From NCBI GenBank assembly GCA_034933145.1, contig JAYFOA010000001.1:26847-90846 (forward strand): a stretch of DNA of 64,000 nt, in the 5' to 3' direction. This DNA comes from UBA4644 sp034933145. Its GTDB lineage: Bacteria > Bacillota > Clostridia > Oscillospirales > Butyricicoccaceae. The notes beneath the pieces are model-generated. The model saw only the letters and a program-made list of their open reading frames with translations. It had not been told where the DNA came from and made no database searches. Positions 9,378-18,174 of this stretch are shown here, piece after piece. Position 1 is the stretch's first letter. Every line of letters starts with the position of its first letter. The position numbers and the translations under genes are program-made.

Positions 9378-9407
9378 AGTATAGCGGTAAGCGGTATTTT
9401 CTGTCAA
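9378..9407 (-). promoter_or_regulatory. sigma-A promoter of the purine operon
   Basis: On the minus strand TTGACA (9402-9407) and TATACT (9378-9383) are 18 bp apart. Transcription would start near 9371, about 20 nt before the aptamer, which fits a riboswitch leader. No PurR-type box was recognised. Confidence 0.8.
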
Positions 9408-9483
9408 GCCTTTGCACGATTTTCTGCGTTGTGCCTAAAAAATGCCGGGTACCACTGGAAAAACCATGTGGGTTTTTATGTGC

Positions 9484-9522
9484 GGCAGCGCCCGGCATCC
9501 AAAGAAAATGCCGGACGCTGCC
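9484..9522. terminator. strong GC-rich hairpin between htrA and the purine operon
   Basis: GGCAGCGCCCGGCAT (9484-9498) pairs with ATGCCGGACGCTGCC (9508-9522) around a short loop. It lies 38 bases past the htrA stop. Neither side carries a good T-run, so it may be a transcript end-stabiliser or a weak terminator. Confidence 0.5.
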
Positions 9523-9559
9523 AAAAAGAAAAAGTGAGAAAAGAAAGTGTTTTTTAAGT

Positions 9560-11050
9560 TTACGCCGCGTCACCGTTATTTTGCAGCGGTACGGTACAGG
9601 TCATCATTTTCCCGCTGCGCTCCACGGCAACCTCCACCGTATCACCCGGCTCCTTATCGGCCAGATAATCCGTCACGTCGGATGTCTGCGAGACCATGAC
9701 GCCGTCAACGCTGATGATCCGGTCGCCCACGGCCAACCCGGCCTTGGAGGCGCTCTCTTCGGTAATGCTGACGATATATACGCCGGCGCTCTGATAGCCG
9801 TATTGCTGTGCCGTGCTCTGATCCAATGTTGCAGCGGTGATGCCCAAAATCGCCTTATTCGTATTTACGGTCTGATCGTTTCCTGCCGGCGTGCTGCCTT
9901 CCGAAGGCGCATAGCTGCCGGTGGAGATCAGGGATTCCGCCGCCTTCTGCACATTGTTCCCCACGATGGCAAAGCTCAAACCCTCAGCCTCGGTATCCGA
10001 GCTCTTTGCGCACACGATACCGATCAGCTCTCCCTGGTCATTGAACAGACCACCGCCGGAGTTTCCGGGGCTGACTGCCGCGTCAAATTGGAATACCGTC
10101 AGATTCACAGTATTCCCGGTGCTCTGACTGAAGCCGAAGAAGGGATTAAAGTTTCCGCTGTTCCCGCTGCTTCCGCTGTTGCTCCCATCATCCAGCGTCT
10201 CGCTGATCGTACGGTCGAGCGCGCTGATAATGCCGCTGGTGATGGAATCGCTGAAAGTGCCCTCCGGATTTCCCACCGCATAAACCTTGGCGCCCTGCTT
10301 AACGCTTTCGCTGTCGGCGAAGGTCACCGGTATCAGGCCGGAAGCGTCGATCTTGATGACCGCCAGGTCACCGTCAATGTAGGTTCCAACCACGTTGGCA
10401 TCTTTGGTCGTTCCGTCGGATAGTTCCACCTTGATACTGTCCGCACCGGAAACCACATGGTAATTGGTGACGATATAGCCGTCTTCGGTCAGGATCACAC
10501 CCGAGCCGGCACCGCCGGTGACGCTGGATCCAAACCAAAAGTTGCTGGTGGTCATCTGTTCGGTGACGATGGCAACGACGGAAGGCGTGGTCTTATCCGC
10601 CACCTGTTCGCTGGTCAGCGCGGCGCTGTCGGACGCGGTGCCGTCGGACGCGGTGCCTTCATCCTTTGCAACCTGACGGATGATGACCCGATCCATCCGG
10701 CTGTATGCCAGCTGCACGCCGGCATATCCGCCGCCCAGGGCGATTGCAGCAGCCAGCAGAATAGCTCCTGCGCCCATCGCCCATTTCTTTACCGGACGCT
10801 TTTTCTTTGGCTTCGGCGGTTCCGCCGGCGCCGATCCGGATGTCTCCGGAGGCTGGGGCGGGGGTGTTGCCTGCCGCTGTTCTATCTCTGCAGGCTGTGC
10901 GGCGATTCCTTGCTGCGGAGAAGCGCTGATCGAATCAGATGCCTGTCCGACGATGGACCCCGGATCGTGATAAGGCGCATTTCCCGAAAGCGACTGCCCG
11001 CCGCTTTGCCAAAGATTCCTTTTTTCGCTGTCGTTTACATTGTCGTTCAT
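9560..11050 (-). CDS. membrane-anchored HtrA/DegP-type serine protease with PDZ domain
   Basis: About 496 residues. A low-complexity cytoplasmic N-terminus of about 85 residues (Gln/Pro-rich) ends in KPKKKRPVKK, followed by one transmembrane helix, a trypsin-like domain and a C-terminal PDZ domain from about residue 395. The catalytic triad is visible as His in TNYHVV, Asp in DGDLAVIKID and Ser in SPGNSGGGLF. The active domain should lie outside the membrane and degrade misfolded envelope proteins. The ATG at 11050 is chosen because the upstream extension lacks a ribosome site. It appears monocistronic; several DegP paralogues exist in Clostridia, so no finer name is given. Confidence 0.93.
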   Translation of the reverse strand: MNDNVNDSEKRNLWQSGGQSLSGNAPYHDPGSIVGQASDSISASPQQGIAAQPAEIEQRQATPPPQPPETSGSAPAEPPKPKKKRPVKKWAMGAGAILLAAAIALGGGYAGVQLAYSRMDRVIIRQVAKDEGTASDGTASDSAALTSEQVADKTTPSVVAIVTEQMTTSNFWFGSSVTGGAGSGVILTEDGYIVTNYHVVSGADSIKVELSDGTTKDANVVGTYIDGDLAVIKIDASGLIPVTFADSESVKQGAKVYAVGNPEGTFSDSITSGIISALDRTISETLDDGSNSGSSGNSGNFNPFFGFSQSTGNTVNLTVFQFDAAVSPGNSGGGLFNDQGELIGIVCAKSSDTEAEGLSFAIVGNNVQKAAESLISTGSYAPSEGSTPAGNDQTVNTNKAILGITAATLDQSTAQQYGYQSAGVYIVSITEESASKAGLAVGDRIISVDGVMVSQTSDVTDYLADKEPGDTVEVAVERSGKMMTCTVPLQNNGDAA

Positions 11051-11190
11051 GCTTTCGTCCCTCTTTCCGTATATCGGGAATTCTTTTGTTTGTGACCATA
11101 CTATATCCCCGATTTTTGAATAAAGCATGAAAGAAAATCACATGAGTTTTAAATAATTGCGGAAAGTCCGAAAATTTATGCCCCGCTGAT

Positions 11191-11223
11191 ATAAAAATAT
11201 CCCTCCGCCGCACTGGCGGAGGG
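11191..11223 (-). terminator. terminator after the SLH-domain gene
   Basis: On the minus strand CCCTCCGCC pairs with GGCGGAGGG (11201-11209 with 11215-11223), followed by ATATTTTTAT. It lies 25 bases past the stop of the gene ending at 11248. Confidence 0.85.
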
Positions 11224-11247
11224 ATTGTATGCATGCACGGATCAGGA

Positions 11248-12285
11248 TTATTTGTCCGCGACGGACCCGGGGAGCGCTGCTGCATATCCGTCGGAATTGA
11301 ATGCTTCCGAGGTACAGATGATATAGGCCCGGATGCCGGCAACCTTCTCCCGAATGGGCTCGTATGTCGTGCTGTCAAGTTCCGCGGTATACTCGACGGT
11401 CTCTCCTGCCCCGATCTCAGTGGTGGTCAGCGCCTGGGTAAACATTTTGTCTGCGCTCCAGCAATAGAGGGTCTCGCCCGCCGCATCAAACAGCTTGAAA
11501 TCGAACTGCTGCCCCGAATTGTGCTGGATAGTAACCGGTGCACTCCCGTTATTCCGAATGGTCAGGGATAGGATGAGCCCTTCATCGTTTTCTGCTGCTG
11601 CAGCCGTTACGGAGACGGCAGAGGCAAGGGCCTGCACACGCCGCACCAGCCGGTCGGCAATGGTGACGGCCTCCGCACGGGTAGCCTCGCTCTTTGGCCA
11701 CAGACGGTTGCCGCCCCGCCCCTCTACCAGCTGCAAGAGTACGGCCTTGACGATGTCATTTTTATAGCTGTCCGCAATCTCCGCATCGTCCGCAAAAGGT
11801 GCGGGCATCATGAGAATCAGGGCATAGTTCCCGCCGGTGGCGTAATCAACCGCCCGGACTGCATAATGGATCATCTCCTCACGGCTTAATGGTTCCGCCG
11901 CTCCGAAAGATCCCGTCCGGTCGATGATCCCCAGGGAGACCAAGTCATACAGCTCGGAAGCCCCGGCCGCTTCATTGCTTACATCATTATAGAACTCCCC
12001 GATATCAATAGGCGCAAAGTAATTGATATGGATGTCAAGCGCCGCGTGCAGCATCCGGGCAAATTCCATTCGAGTGATGGGCTTTCCGGGGTAAAAACAT
12101 CCGCTGCCGTCCGAAAAGATCGCCGGATCTCCGTAGGTTTCCGCCTCGGCCCGGTACCAGTCGGCCGCCAAGTCCCGGTATATAGGGGCGGGACTGATAA
12201 TCGGCATGATCTCCGTCGGTGCCGCCGCCAATACCGGCATAATCACCAAAATTCCGGCCAGAATGCAAAGCGCTAGCTTTTTCAT
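11248..12285 (-). CDS. secreted SLH-domain protein with BsuPI-like C-terminal domain
   Basis: 345 residues with a signal peptide (MKKLALCILAGILVIMPVLAA). Two to three S-layer-homology-like repeats follow at about residues 36-215, each with an ITRMEFARMLH-type segment (also PLSREEMIHYAVR and ATRAEAVTIADR). A C-terminal part (about 225-340) resembles the BsuPI intracellular proteinase-inhibitor fold (LTIRNNGSAPVTIQHNSGQQFDF). The SLH part would tether the protein to a secondary wall polymer. The role of the C-terminal part outside the cell is unknown. The start has GGAGG upstream. It is followed by the terminator at 11191-11223. Confidence 0.8.
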   Translation of the reverse strand: MKKLALCILAGILVIMPVLAAAPTEIMPIISPAPIYRDLAADWYRAEAETYGDPAIFSDGSGCFYPGKPITRMEFARMLHAALDIHINYFAPIDIGEFYNDVSNEAAGASELYDLVSLGIIDRTGSFGAAEPLSREEMIHYAVRAVDYATGGNYALILMMPAPFADDAEIADSYKNDIVKAVLLQLVEGRGGNRLWPKSEATRAEAVTIADRLVRRVQALASAVSVTAAAAENDEGLILSLTIRNNGSAPVTIQHNSGQQFDFKLFDAAGETLYCWSADKMFTQALTTTEIGAGETVEYTAELDSTTYEPIREKVAGIRAYIICTSEAFNSDGYAAALPGSVADK

Positions 12286-12331
12286 GATTCATCCTCCGTT
12301 ATTATATCCTGTGAATATTCGTATTAAAAAA

Positions 12332-14293
12332 TCAGAACGCGATCTGCGCCAAGCGTGCAAAGTCCGACAGGCTGTAAACGCCGACCCCGTTGCGGGCGCA
12401 GACATACAGCAAATCCCCGATCTGCACACCGCGGAGGCCGTCCCACGAAAGGTCCTGCACCTCCATTTCAGCACGTGAATAAAAACCGCCGGCCTCGTCA
12501 TACCCATAGACTGCGTATCCGCCGTCCATGGGAAAAGCGATGATATTCTTTTGCGGAAGGATCAGGATTGCCTTATGATTATATAGCGCCTCCGACCAGT
12601 TGCCCGGCAGGCGGAGCATTGAAATTTCAGATACGTCCGCCGGGTCGGATACGTCGAACATGCTGAGCTTCATCCCGTCGGAGACGGTAAAGTCTCCCTC
12701 TTTCTCGGTCGTGTTTTGGCCCAGACCAAACAGGCGACCCTCCCCATAGACATGCAGATATTGAGAAAACCCGGGGATCTTGAGTTCTCCGAGGATCGAA
12801 GGCGCGGACGGGTCACTCAGATCCACCGCAAACAACGGATCCACTTGGCGGTAAGTGACAAAATACCCGATATTGCCGTCGAACCGGACAGAATAGACCC
12901 GCTCATCCTGTGCCAGATTATCGATTTTCCCGACGGTCTGCAGGTTTTCATCCAGAACATACAGCGCGTTGCACTGATCATTCTCTCCTTCTTTATAATT
13001 GGTAAAGCCATAAGCCTCGTCGGTATAGACGGAATAACTGTACCGGTTTAACGTGGTGACCAGCCGCAAGTATCCGCCCTGCTCATCCATCGAGAATTGG
13101 TTAAGCAGATATCCGGGTACTGTGCCAGTGGCCTCGGCGGTCAGGTCTCCGCCGCTTAAGGCAAACCGGGTAAGCGTGGTGACATTCTCATTCTGCCAGT
13201 CCACGACCGTATACTGGTTTTCCGTACGCGGCTCGCTCTCAGTCTGATCATAACGGCTGCCCGCAAGATAAAGGTTTTCTCCATTCATATAGGCTGTGTC
13301 CACACTGCCCATCACCGCCTGTTCGCTCAGGCGCTTTCCCGTCTTTACCTCGAGGGCCGACAGCACGGTATAGCTGCTGTCGGTATTTTCCGGTGGGAGC
13401 AGGATGCGATCGGCATCAAGCACCGTTTCCTGTCCGCCATCATAAAAACAGGGCACATAGTTCCGTGGATCCGGCGTAACGCCGTCCTGAGTCCAGTACC
13501 AGACATAATGACGGGAAACCAAATAAAGAACCCCATCCATCAGGCGGGAGGTCAGATAATTTCCATCCTGTCCGAGACTGCCGATCTTTGCCGGCGCTGC
13601 TGGATCAGATATGTCGTAAAGGGTAACCACCGTGCGGGTGCCGTCCTTGCCGTCTTCATAAGAATACGTGGTCTGCAGCACAGCCATCACGCCGTCCGTC
13701 ACATACAGCTCTGCACCCCACCAATTATCGCCCTCCAGCGCAACGGATGCTACAGTACGCGTATCCTCCCCGGCCGCCTTTACAATGCGCACCGTATTGC
13801 CCTGGTCAAGGATATAGAGATACTTTCCGTCGGTCTTGACGATATCTCCCTCGTCAATACCCTCAACCTGGACATTGGTGCCGGAATAGTCATCTCCTCC
13901 CGCCGCGCTGTCATCAACCGGCGTGGCGGCGGGTGCTTCCGCGGCCATCTGCGGCACGGCGGCATCGGCCGTTGCCTCTTCGCCACCGGTTACGCTGTTC
14001 CGCGCCAGGTCGGCCACGCCCATTCCCTTTTCATAGTCATTGCTGAGAGATGCGCTCAGCGCGGCATATACTGCGTCGTAATCACCGGCAGCTTTCAGCG
14101 TAAACGGCTGGACCGTCCCACTTTCGGAAGCCGAAGCTCCGCCGGAGGATACACCGCCCGGAACGGCCGGGGCATCCGGCCCGTCTGCGGAGGTGCCGTT
14201 TCCCGTCTCTCCGTTGGCCGGGGCCGGAACGGTGCAGGCACAAAGTGCCGTACACAGCAGCAGCGCCAGAAGGGAGAGCATCCATTTTTTCAT
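12332..14293 (-). CDS. lipoprotein with C-terminal beta-propeller domain
   Basis: 653 residues. The signal peptide ends in a lipobox (LCAC, Cys 20), so it should be anchored to the outer face of the membrane. A Gly/Ser/Ala-rich linker leads into a long repetitive beta-rich domain with blades such as IVKTDGKYLYILDQGNTVRIV and VGVYSLSDFARLAQ, as in the secreted beta-propeller family PF09826. No catalytic motif was seen and the substrate is unknown. It lies 47 bases upstream of the SLH gene in the same direction, so the two may be co-transcribed as envelope proteins. Confidence 0.8.
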   Translation of the reverse strand: MKKWMLSLLALLLCTALCACTVPAPANGETGNGTSADGPDAPAVPGGVSSGGASASESGTVQPFTLKAAGDYDAVYAALSASLSNDYEKGMGVADLARNSVTGGEEATADAAVPQMAAEAPAATPVDDSAAGGDDYSGTNVQVEGIDEGDIVKTDGKYLYILDQGNTVRIVKAAGEDTRTVASVALEGDNWWGAELYVTDGVMAVLQTTYSYEDGKDGTRTVVTLYDISDPAAPAKIGSLGQDGNYLTSRLMDGVLYLVSRHYVWYWTQDGVTPDPRNYVPCFYDGGQETVLDADRILLPPENTDSSYTVLSALEVKTGKRLSEQAVMGSVDTAYMNGENLYLAGSRYDQTESEPRTENQYTVVDWQNENVTTLTRFALSGGDLTAEATGTVPGYLLNQFSMDEQGGYLRLVTTLNRYSYSVYTDEAYGFTNYKEGENDQCNALYVLDENLQTVGKIDNLAQDERVYSVRFDGNIGYFVTYRQVDPLFAVDLSDPSAPSILGELKIPGFSQYLHVYGEGRLFGLGQNTTEKEGDFTVSDGMKLSMFDVSDPADVSEISMLRLPGNWSEALYNHKAILILPQKNIIAFPMDGGYAVYGYDEAGGFYSRAEMEVQDLSWDGLRGVQIGDLLYVCARNGVGVYSLSDFARLAQIAF

Positions 14294-14423
14294 ATGGGGT
14301 CGCTCCTTTCAAAACTGGTAAAAACCGGTGTTTTCTTTTTTGACCGGCAGCACATGAAAAAAGTTCCCGATTTTTTCTTCCGCCGGAATTCACACATATT
14401 TCATCCTATTTTACCGCGCGATA

Positions 14424-14432
14424 TGCTATAAT
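14424..14432 (+). promoter_or_regulatory. extended -10 promoter
   Basis: TGCTATAAT (TGnTATAAT) lies 31 bases before the CBS-protein start and after the divergent beta-propeller gene. No good -35 box is present, as is common for extended -10 promoters. Confidence 0.6.
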
Positions 14433-14462
14433 TGATATGTACCACATTGAGAAAGGAGCAGT

Positions 14463-14918
14463 ATGAACCTTCTGTTTTTTCTCACGCCCAAGCGCGAACT
14501 GGCCTTCGTTTATGAGGACTTCACCGTCGGGCAGGCGCTGCAGGTAATGGAACGCTATCGCTATACCGCCATTCCCGTGCTTTGCCGCAGCGGCGAATAT
14601 GTCGGCACCCTGACCGAAGGCGACTTGCTTTGGGGAATCCGGAACCGGCTTGGCCAGGATATGAAAACTGCCGAAAAAGAGCCGCTGGCGAAGCTTCCGC
14701 GCCATACGCACAATCAGGCGGTATTCGCCGCCACCAATTTTTCCGAAGTCATGGCACGGGCCCTGGAACAGAATTTCGTACCCGTATGTGACGACCGGGG
14801 CATGTTTATCGGCATCGTCACCCGAAAGCGGATCCTTGCATATCTCTATCAGCACATGGATGATCCCGAGCCCGACCAGGAAGGGCTGCTGGCGGCCGTA
14901 AAGGAAGCCGTATCGTAA
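14463..14918 (+). CDS. CBS-domain protein, two CBS motifs
   Basis: 151 residues made almost entirely of a CBS pair: repeat one around VGQALQVMERYRYTAIPVL with YVGTLTEGDLL, repeat two around FVPVCDDRGMFIGIVTRKRIL. Stand-alone CBS pairs usually bind adenine nucleotides or cyclic dinucleotides and signal energy state. No effector domain is attached. It has GAAAGGAG upstream and precedes the MBL-fold gene by 33 bases, so they probably form an operon. The ligand is not predictable from the sequence. Confidence 0.88.
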   Translation: MNLLFFLTPKRELAFVYEDFTVGQALQVMERYRYTAIPVLCRSGEYVGTLTEGDLLWGIRNRLGQDMKTAEKEPLAKLPRHTHNQAVFAATNFSEVMARALEQNFVPVCDDRGMFIGIVTRKRILAYLYQHMDDPEPDQEGLLAAVKEAVS

Positions 14919-14951
14919 AGGCAGCCGGAAGGAAAAGGAAAGGAAACCACT

Positions 14952-15569
14952 ATGGAAATCATATGGAAAGGCCATTCTTGTTTTTTGCTGAAAGAAAATA
15001 ATTACACCATCTGCATTGACCCATACATCGATGATATGATCCCGGGGCTTTCGCCCTTGCGCGTCCAGGCCGATGCGGTTTACTGCAGCCACGGCCATAA
15101 TGATCATGCCTGGACCGACGCGGTAACGCTTTCTGACAGCGGGGAGCCCTCTCCGTTCAATGTTATCAAGCTTCCCTCCTTCCATGATGAAGAGGAAGGA
15201 GCAAAGCGCGGAGCCAATACCATCCACATTTTTGAATGCGGAAACCTGCGGGTAGCCCATCTGGGTGACCTGGGTCATCTTCCAAACCAACAGCAGCTTC
15301 AGGCCTGTGGCCTGCTGGATGCTGCCATGGTTCCCGTAGGCGGTTTCTATACCATCGATGCCAAAACGGCCCAACGGCTGTGCGGCCTGCTGGACGCCCG
15401 CGTCATTATTCCCATGCATTACCGCACAAAGCAATTCGGCCTGCTGGACATCGGCACGTTGGATCAATTCCTCGCCTTTCGTGAGGATGTCAAACGCTAT
15501 CGTACCGATACACTGACTCTGGATGCGGACACCCCGCGCCAGACGGCGGTACTCAAATATCAGGACTGA
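14952..15569 (+). CDS. MBL-fold metal-dependent hydrolase
   Basis: 205 residues of the short beta-lactamase-like family (UPF0173/Lactamase_B_3 type). The metal-binding motif is SHGHNDHA near residue 49 (HxHxDH form), with a further His in VAHLGDLGH near residue 100 and an IPMHYRT motif near residue 154. The N-terminus MEIIWKGHSCFLL is typical of the family. The substrate is unknown. It is probably co-transcribed with the CBS protein and ends at a terminator. Confidence 0.88.
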   Translation: MEIIWKGHSCFLLKENNYTICIDPYIDDMIPGLSPLRVQADAVYCSHGHNDHAWTDAVTLSDSGEPSPFNVIKLPSFHDEEEGAKRGANTIHIFECGNLRVAHLGDLGHLPNQQQLQACGLLDAAMVPVGGFYTIDAKTAQRLCGLLDARVIIPMHYRTKQFGLLDIGTLDQFLAFREDVKRYRTDTLTLDADTPRQTAVLKYQD

Positions 15570-15577
15570 CAAAGGGC

Positions 15578-15615
15578 CGGGACCGGCAAGAATTACGGTT
15601 CCGGTCCTGTTTTAT
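15578..15615 (+). terminator. terminator after the MBL gene
   Basis: CGGGACCGG pairs with CCGGTCCTG (15578-15586 with 15601-15609), followed by TTTTA. The Nudix gene begins 34 bases later, so it may need its own promoter. Confidence 0.75.
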
Positions 15616-15648
15616 ACCCTTTCGGTGATGCCGGAGCAGGGAGATTTT

Positions 15649-16104
15649 ATGACGGAATATGTAAAAAATATGAGAAAATACATCGGACATGCACGGCTGA
15701 TGATTGTGGGGGCAGCCGTGATCCTCCGGCGGCAGGACGGCTGCATCCTGCTGCAAAAGCGGCGGGACAACGACTGCTGGGGTCTTCACGGCGGCTGTGT
15801 CGAGCCGGGTGAAGCCTGTGAGGCGGCGGCTCGGCGCGAGCTGTGGGAGGAGACCGGTTTGACCGCCGGCCAATTGACACTGTTCGGCGTCTTTTCCGGT
15901 CCGGAAATGCTTTATACCTATCCCAACGGCGATATGGTGAGCAATGTTTGCACCGTGTATATCTGTGAGGACTTTTCTGGAAACGCGCTGCCCGAAACGG
16001 AGGAAACCGCAGGGCTGTGCTGGTTTTTTCCAACGAGCCTGCCCGATAACATTTCTCCGCCGGACAAGCCGGTACTGGAGGCATATCTCCGCAGCCTTTC
16101 ATAA
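15649..16104 (+). CDS. Nudix hydrolase
   Basis: 151 residues. A full Nudix box runs from GGCVEPGEACEAAARR into ELWEETGL near residues 45-68. The family hydrolyses nucleoside diphosphates linked to another moiety. The N-terminal YIGHARLMIVGAAVILRR resembles clostridial MutT-like enzymes; the substrate is not known. The ATG at 15649 follows GGAGCAGGGAG, so the 42-codon upstream extension, which runs through the terminator, is rejected. Confidence 0.88.
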   Translation: MTEYVKNMRKYIGHARLMIVGAAVILRRQDGCILLQKRRDNDCWGLHGGCVEPGEACEAAARRELWEETGLTAGQLTLFGVFSGPEMLYTYPNGDMVSNVCTVYICEDFSGNALPETEETAGLCWFFPTSLPDNISPPDKPVLEAYLRSLS

Positions 16105-16259
16105 GGCGGCGCAATACCCGGTCCGCCATATGCCACGTCCGGCGCATCTCCTTTACCGCCCACAAAACGCCGGCTTTTTGTGACCAGATCACGGCGGAAA
16201 AGCCTTTTCCGTTTTAGGATTTAGATGCTGATCTTACAAAACAGAAGGAGGTTGCGGCG

Positions 16260-16934
16260 GTGAAAAAATATGTATGCTCTGTCTGCGGCTATGTTTATGA
16301 CGAGGCCGCAGGTATCCCCGGAAGCGGGATCGGCCCCGGGACGACCTGGGATATGCTTCCCGACGATTGGGTCTGTCCCTTGTGCGGGGCGATGAAAAAC
16401 GAGTTTACCGAACTTTCGGAAGTAAAACAGGCGGCTCCAACAGTCCCCAAAGCGCCTGACTCCACGCCCCCTGCGGAAACAATGCAGGAACTTTCTCCGG
16501 GCGCGCTGGCCGCGCTTTGCTCCAATCTTTCCAAAGGGTGCGAAAAACAGTATCTGACGGAAGAAGCGGCGCTCTTTGCACTTTTGTCCGACTATTACGC
16601 CGCCAGGACCACTCCGCCCGCTGAAGTGGATCTGTCCGAACTGGCCCTCCTGGTGCAGAAGGATTTGGAGCGGGGATATCCGGCGGCAAACGCCCTGGCG
16701 GAAAGCGACCGCGGCGCGCTGCGTGCCTTGACCTGGAACGAAAAGGTGAGCCGGATTCTTTCCTCACTTCTCGCCAGATATGAGCGGCAGAAGGCCGGCC
16801 TTTTGGAAAACGCCGGCGTTTTCGTCTGCGAGATCTGTGGCTTTGTGTATGTAGGAGACAATCCACCGGAAATCTGCCCGGTCTGTAAGGTCCCAAACCT
16901 GAAGATTCGGATGCTGCAAGGAGGGAATGAGTAA
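16260..16934 (+). CDS. protein with rubredoxin domains at both ends
   Basis: 224 residues. The N-terminal domain is a full rubredoxin (CSVCGYVYDEAAG near residues 5-17, CPLCGA near residue 40). The C-terminal domain is a shorter rubredoxin-like knuckle (CEICGFVY and CPVC near residues 190-213), as at the C-terminus of rubrerythrins. The middle is helical and unassigned. It probably carries electrons to the rubrerythrin encoded next, which it overlaps as TAATG. The start is GTG, with AAGGAGG upstream. The iron ligands are seen; the electron-transfer role is inferred. Confidence 0.85.
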   Translation: MKKYVCSVCGYVYDEAAGIPGSGIGPGTTWDMLPDDWVCPLCGAMKNEFTELSEVKQAAPTVPKAPDSTPPAETMQELSPGALAALCSNLSKGCEKQYLTEEAALFALLSDYYAARTTPPAEVDLSELALLVQKDLERGYPAANALAESDRGALRALTWNEKVSRILSSLLARYERQKAGLLENAGVFVCEICGFVYVGDNPPEICPVCKVPNLKIRMLQGGNE

Positions 16935-18106
16935 TGCACGCCGTACGGAACATCCGATTGTGTACGAAGGACTGCCTTTGCTTGTATGTATGCCCTACCG
17001 GGGCCACCGATACGGAGACCGGCCAGATCGATGCCGCCAAATGTATCAGCGGGTGCCACGCCTGTGTGGATGCCTGTCCCTCTCACGCCATTTCTTTGGT
17101 GCCCGACCGTTTCCCGCCCCAGCAGGAGAAGACGGATGCCATCTGTACCGCCCTGCGTGCCCTTGCGGAAAGCAAAGTAAAGCAGGAACAGATCGCCGCG
17201 GCGGTTGAGGCGACCGCAGAAGGTGCCGCCGACCGCCGTCTGGCGCAGGCGCTGCGCATGTCTACCCGTCTGATGGCTGAAGACCTGCTCCGTGAGGCGG
17301 GATTCATGCTGCCCCAGAGCGAAAACGTTCGCGAACTTCTCCTCTCGCTGCTGAAAGACGCGCCGACAGATTTCCCCCGGACGGCCGCTGAAAAGCTGCT
17401 GGCTCTATACACAAAAAAGGATATGGATCAGGAGGAAAAAGTAATGGAAAAATATCGCTGCACCGTCTGCGGTTATATTCATGAGGGGCCGCTGCCCGAG
17501 GGCTATCACTGCCCGCGCTGCGGGCAGCCGGCTTCCGTTTTCGTCCCGGTGGATGAGAAAACGGCAGGCGGCGGGAAATATGTCGGAACCAGGACCGAAA
17601 AAAACCTGATGGAAGCATTTTCCGGCGAGAGCCAGGCCCGCAACAAGTATACCTATTTTGCACAAATTGCCCAGCGGGAAGGCTATGACCAGATCGCCGG
17701 GATTTTCATCAATACCGCACGGAACGAACAGGAGCACGCCCGTCTCTGGTATGAGGCGCTGGGCAACCTCAGCGGAACAGCGGAAAACCTTCGTCATGCC
17801 GCCGAGGGTGAAAACTATGAGTGGACCGACATGTATGACCGCTTTGCCAAAGATGCGGAGGCGGAAGGCTTTCCCGAGCTGGCCGCACGGTTCCGCAGGG
17901 TTGCCGCCATCGAAAAATCCCATGAAGAGCGCTACCGCTCCCTGCTCTCCAATGTGGAGATGCAAAAGGTCTTTGAAAAGAGCGAAGAGACCATGTGGGA
18001 ATGCCGCATCTGCGGCCATCTGGTCGTGGGCCGGAAAGCGCCGGAAGTCTGTCCGGTCTGCGGCTATGCCCAGTCCTACTTCGAAGTGCGAAAAGAAAAT
18101 TATTAA
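16934..18106 (+). CDS. ferredoxin-rubredoxin-rubrerythrin fusion
   Basis: 390 residues with four redox modules. Residues 1-60 carry eight Cys of two 4Fe-4S motifs (Cys10/14/16/20 and Cys37/41/44/48). Residues about 60-165 are a helical linker. A rubredoxin follows from about 171 (CTVCGYIHEG, CPRCG), then a rubrerythrin di-iron domain (about 210-345, with SGESQARNKY, ARNEQEHARLW and IEKSHEERYR), then a C-terminal rubredoxin (CRICGH, CPVCGY). The order rubredoxin-first matches reverse rubrerythrin. It should reduce peroxide with electrons passed internally. A strong ribosome site and an in-frame ATG at 17444 could also give the rubrerythrin part alone. Confidence 0.88.
   Translation: MHAVRNIRLCTKDCLCLYVCPTGATDTETGQIDAAKCISGCHACVDACPSHAISLVPDRFPPQQEKTDAICTALRALAESKVKQEQIAAAVEATAEGAADRRLAQALRMSTRLMAEDLLREAGFMLPQSENVRELLLSLLKDAPTDFPRTAAEKLLALYTKKDMDQEEKVMEKYRCTVCGYIHEGPLPEGYHCPRCGQPASVFVPVDEKTAGGGKYVGTRTEKNLMEAFSGESQARNKYTYFAQIAQREGYDQIAGIFINTARNEQEHARLWYEALGNLSGTAENLRHAAEGENYEWTDMYDRFAKDAEAEGFPELAARFRRVAAIEKSHEERYRSLLSNVEMQKVFEKSEETMWECRICGHLVVGRKAPEVCPVCGYAQSYFEVRKENY
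17431..17446 (+). promoter_or_regulatory. internal ribosome site and start inside the rubrerythrin fusion
   Basis: GGAGG at 17431-17435 lies 8 nt before the in-frame ATG at 17444-17446, which is codon 171 and opens MEKYRCTVCGY, the natural N-terminus of a reverse rubrerythrin. This suggests either two translation products or a recent fusion of two genes. Confidence 0.6.
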
Positions 18107-18174
18107 ACCGCCGTTTTATCCCCGGGTATGGGAAATATTTCGGGGAATGTTATTTAATTAAGGAGTGATAGCAC

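Noticed and set aside
8996..10423. 475-codon open frame on the plus strand
   Set aside because: Runs through purE, the riboswitch and htrA in antisense; no support.
14406..15572. 388-codon open frame on the minus strand
   Set aside because: Exactly opposite the CBS and MBL genes, which have clear motifs and ribosome sites.
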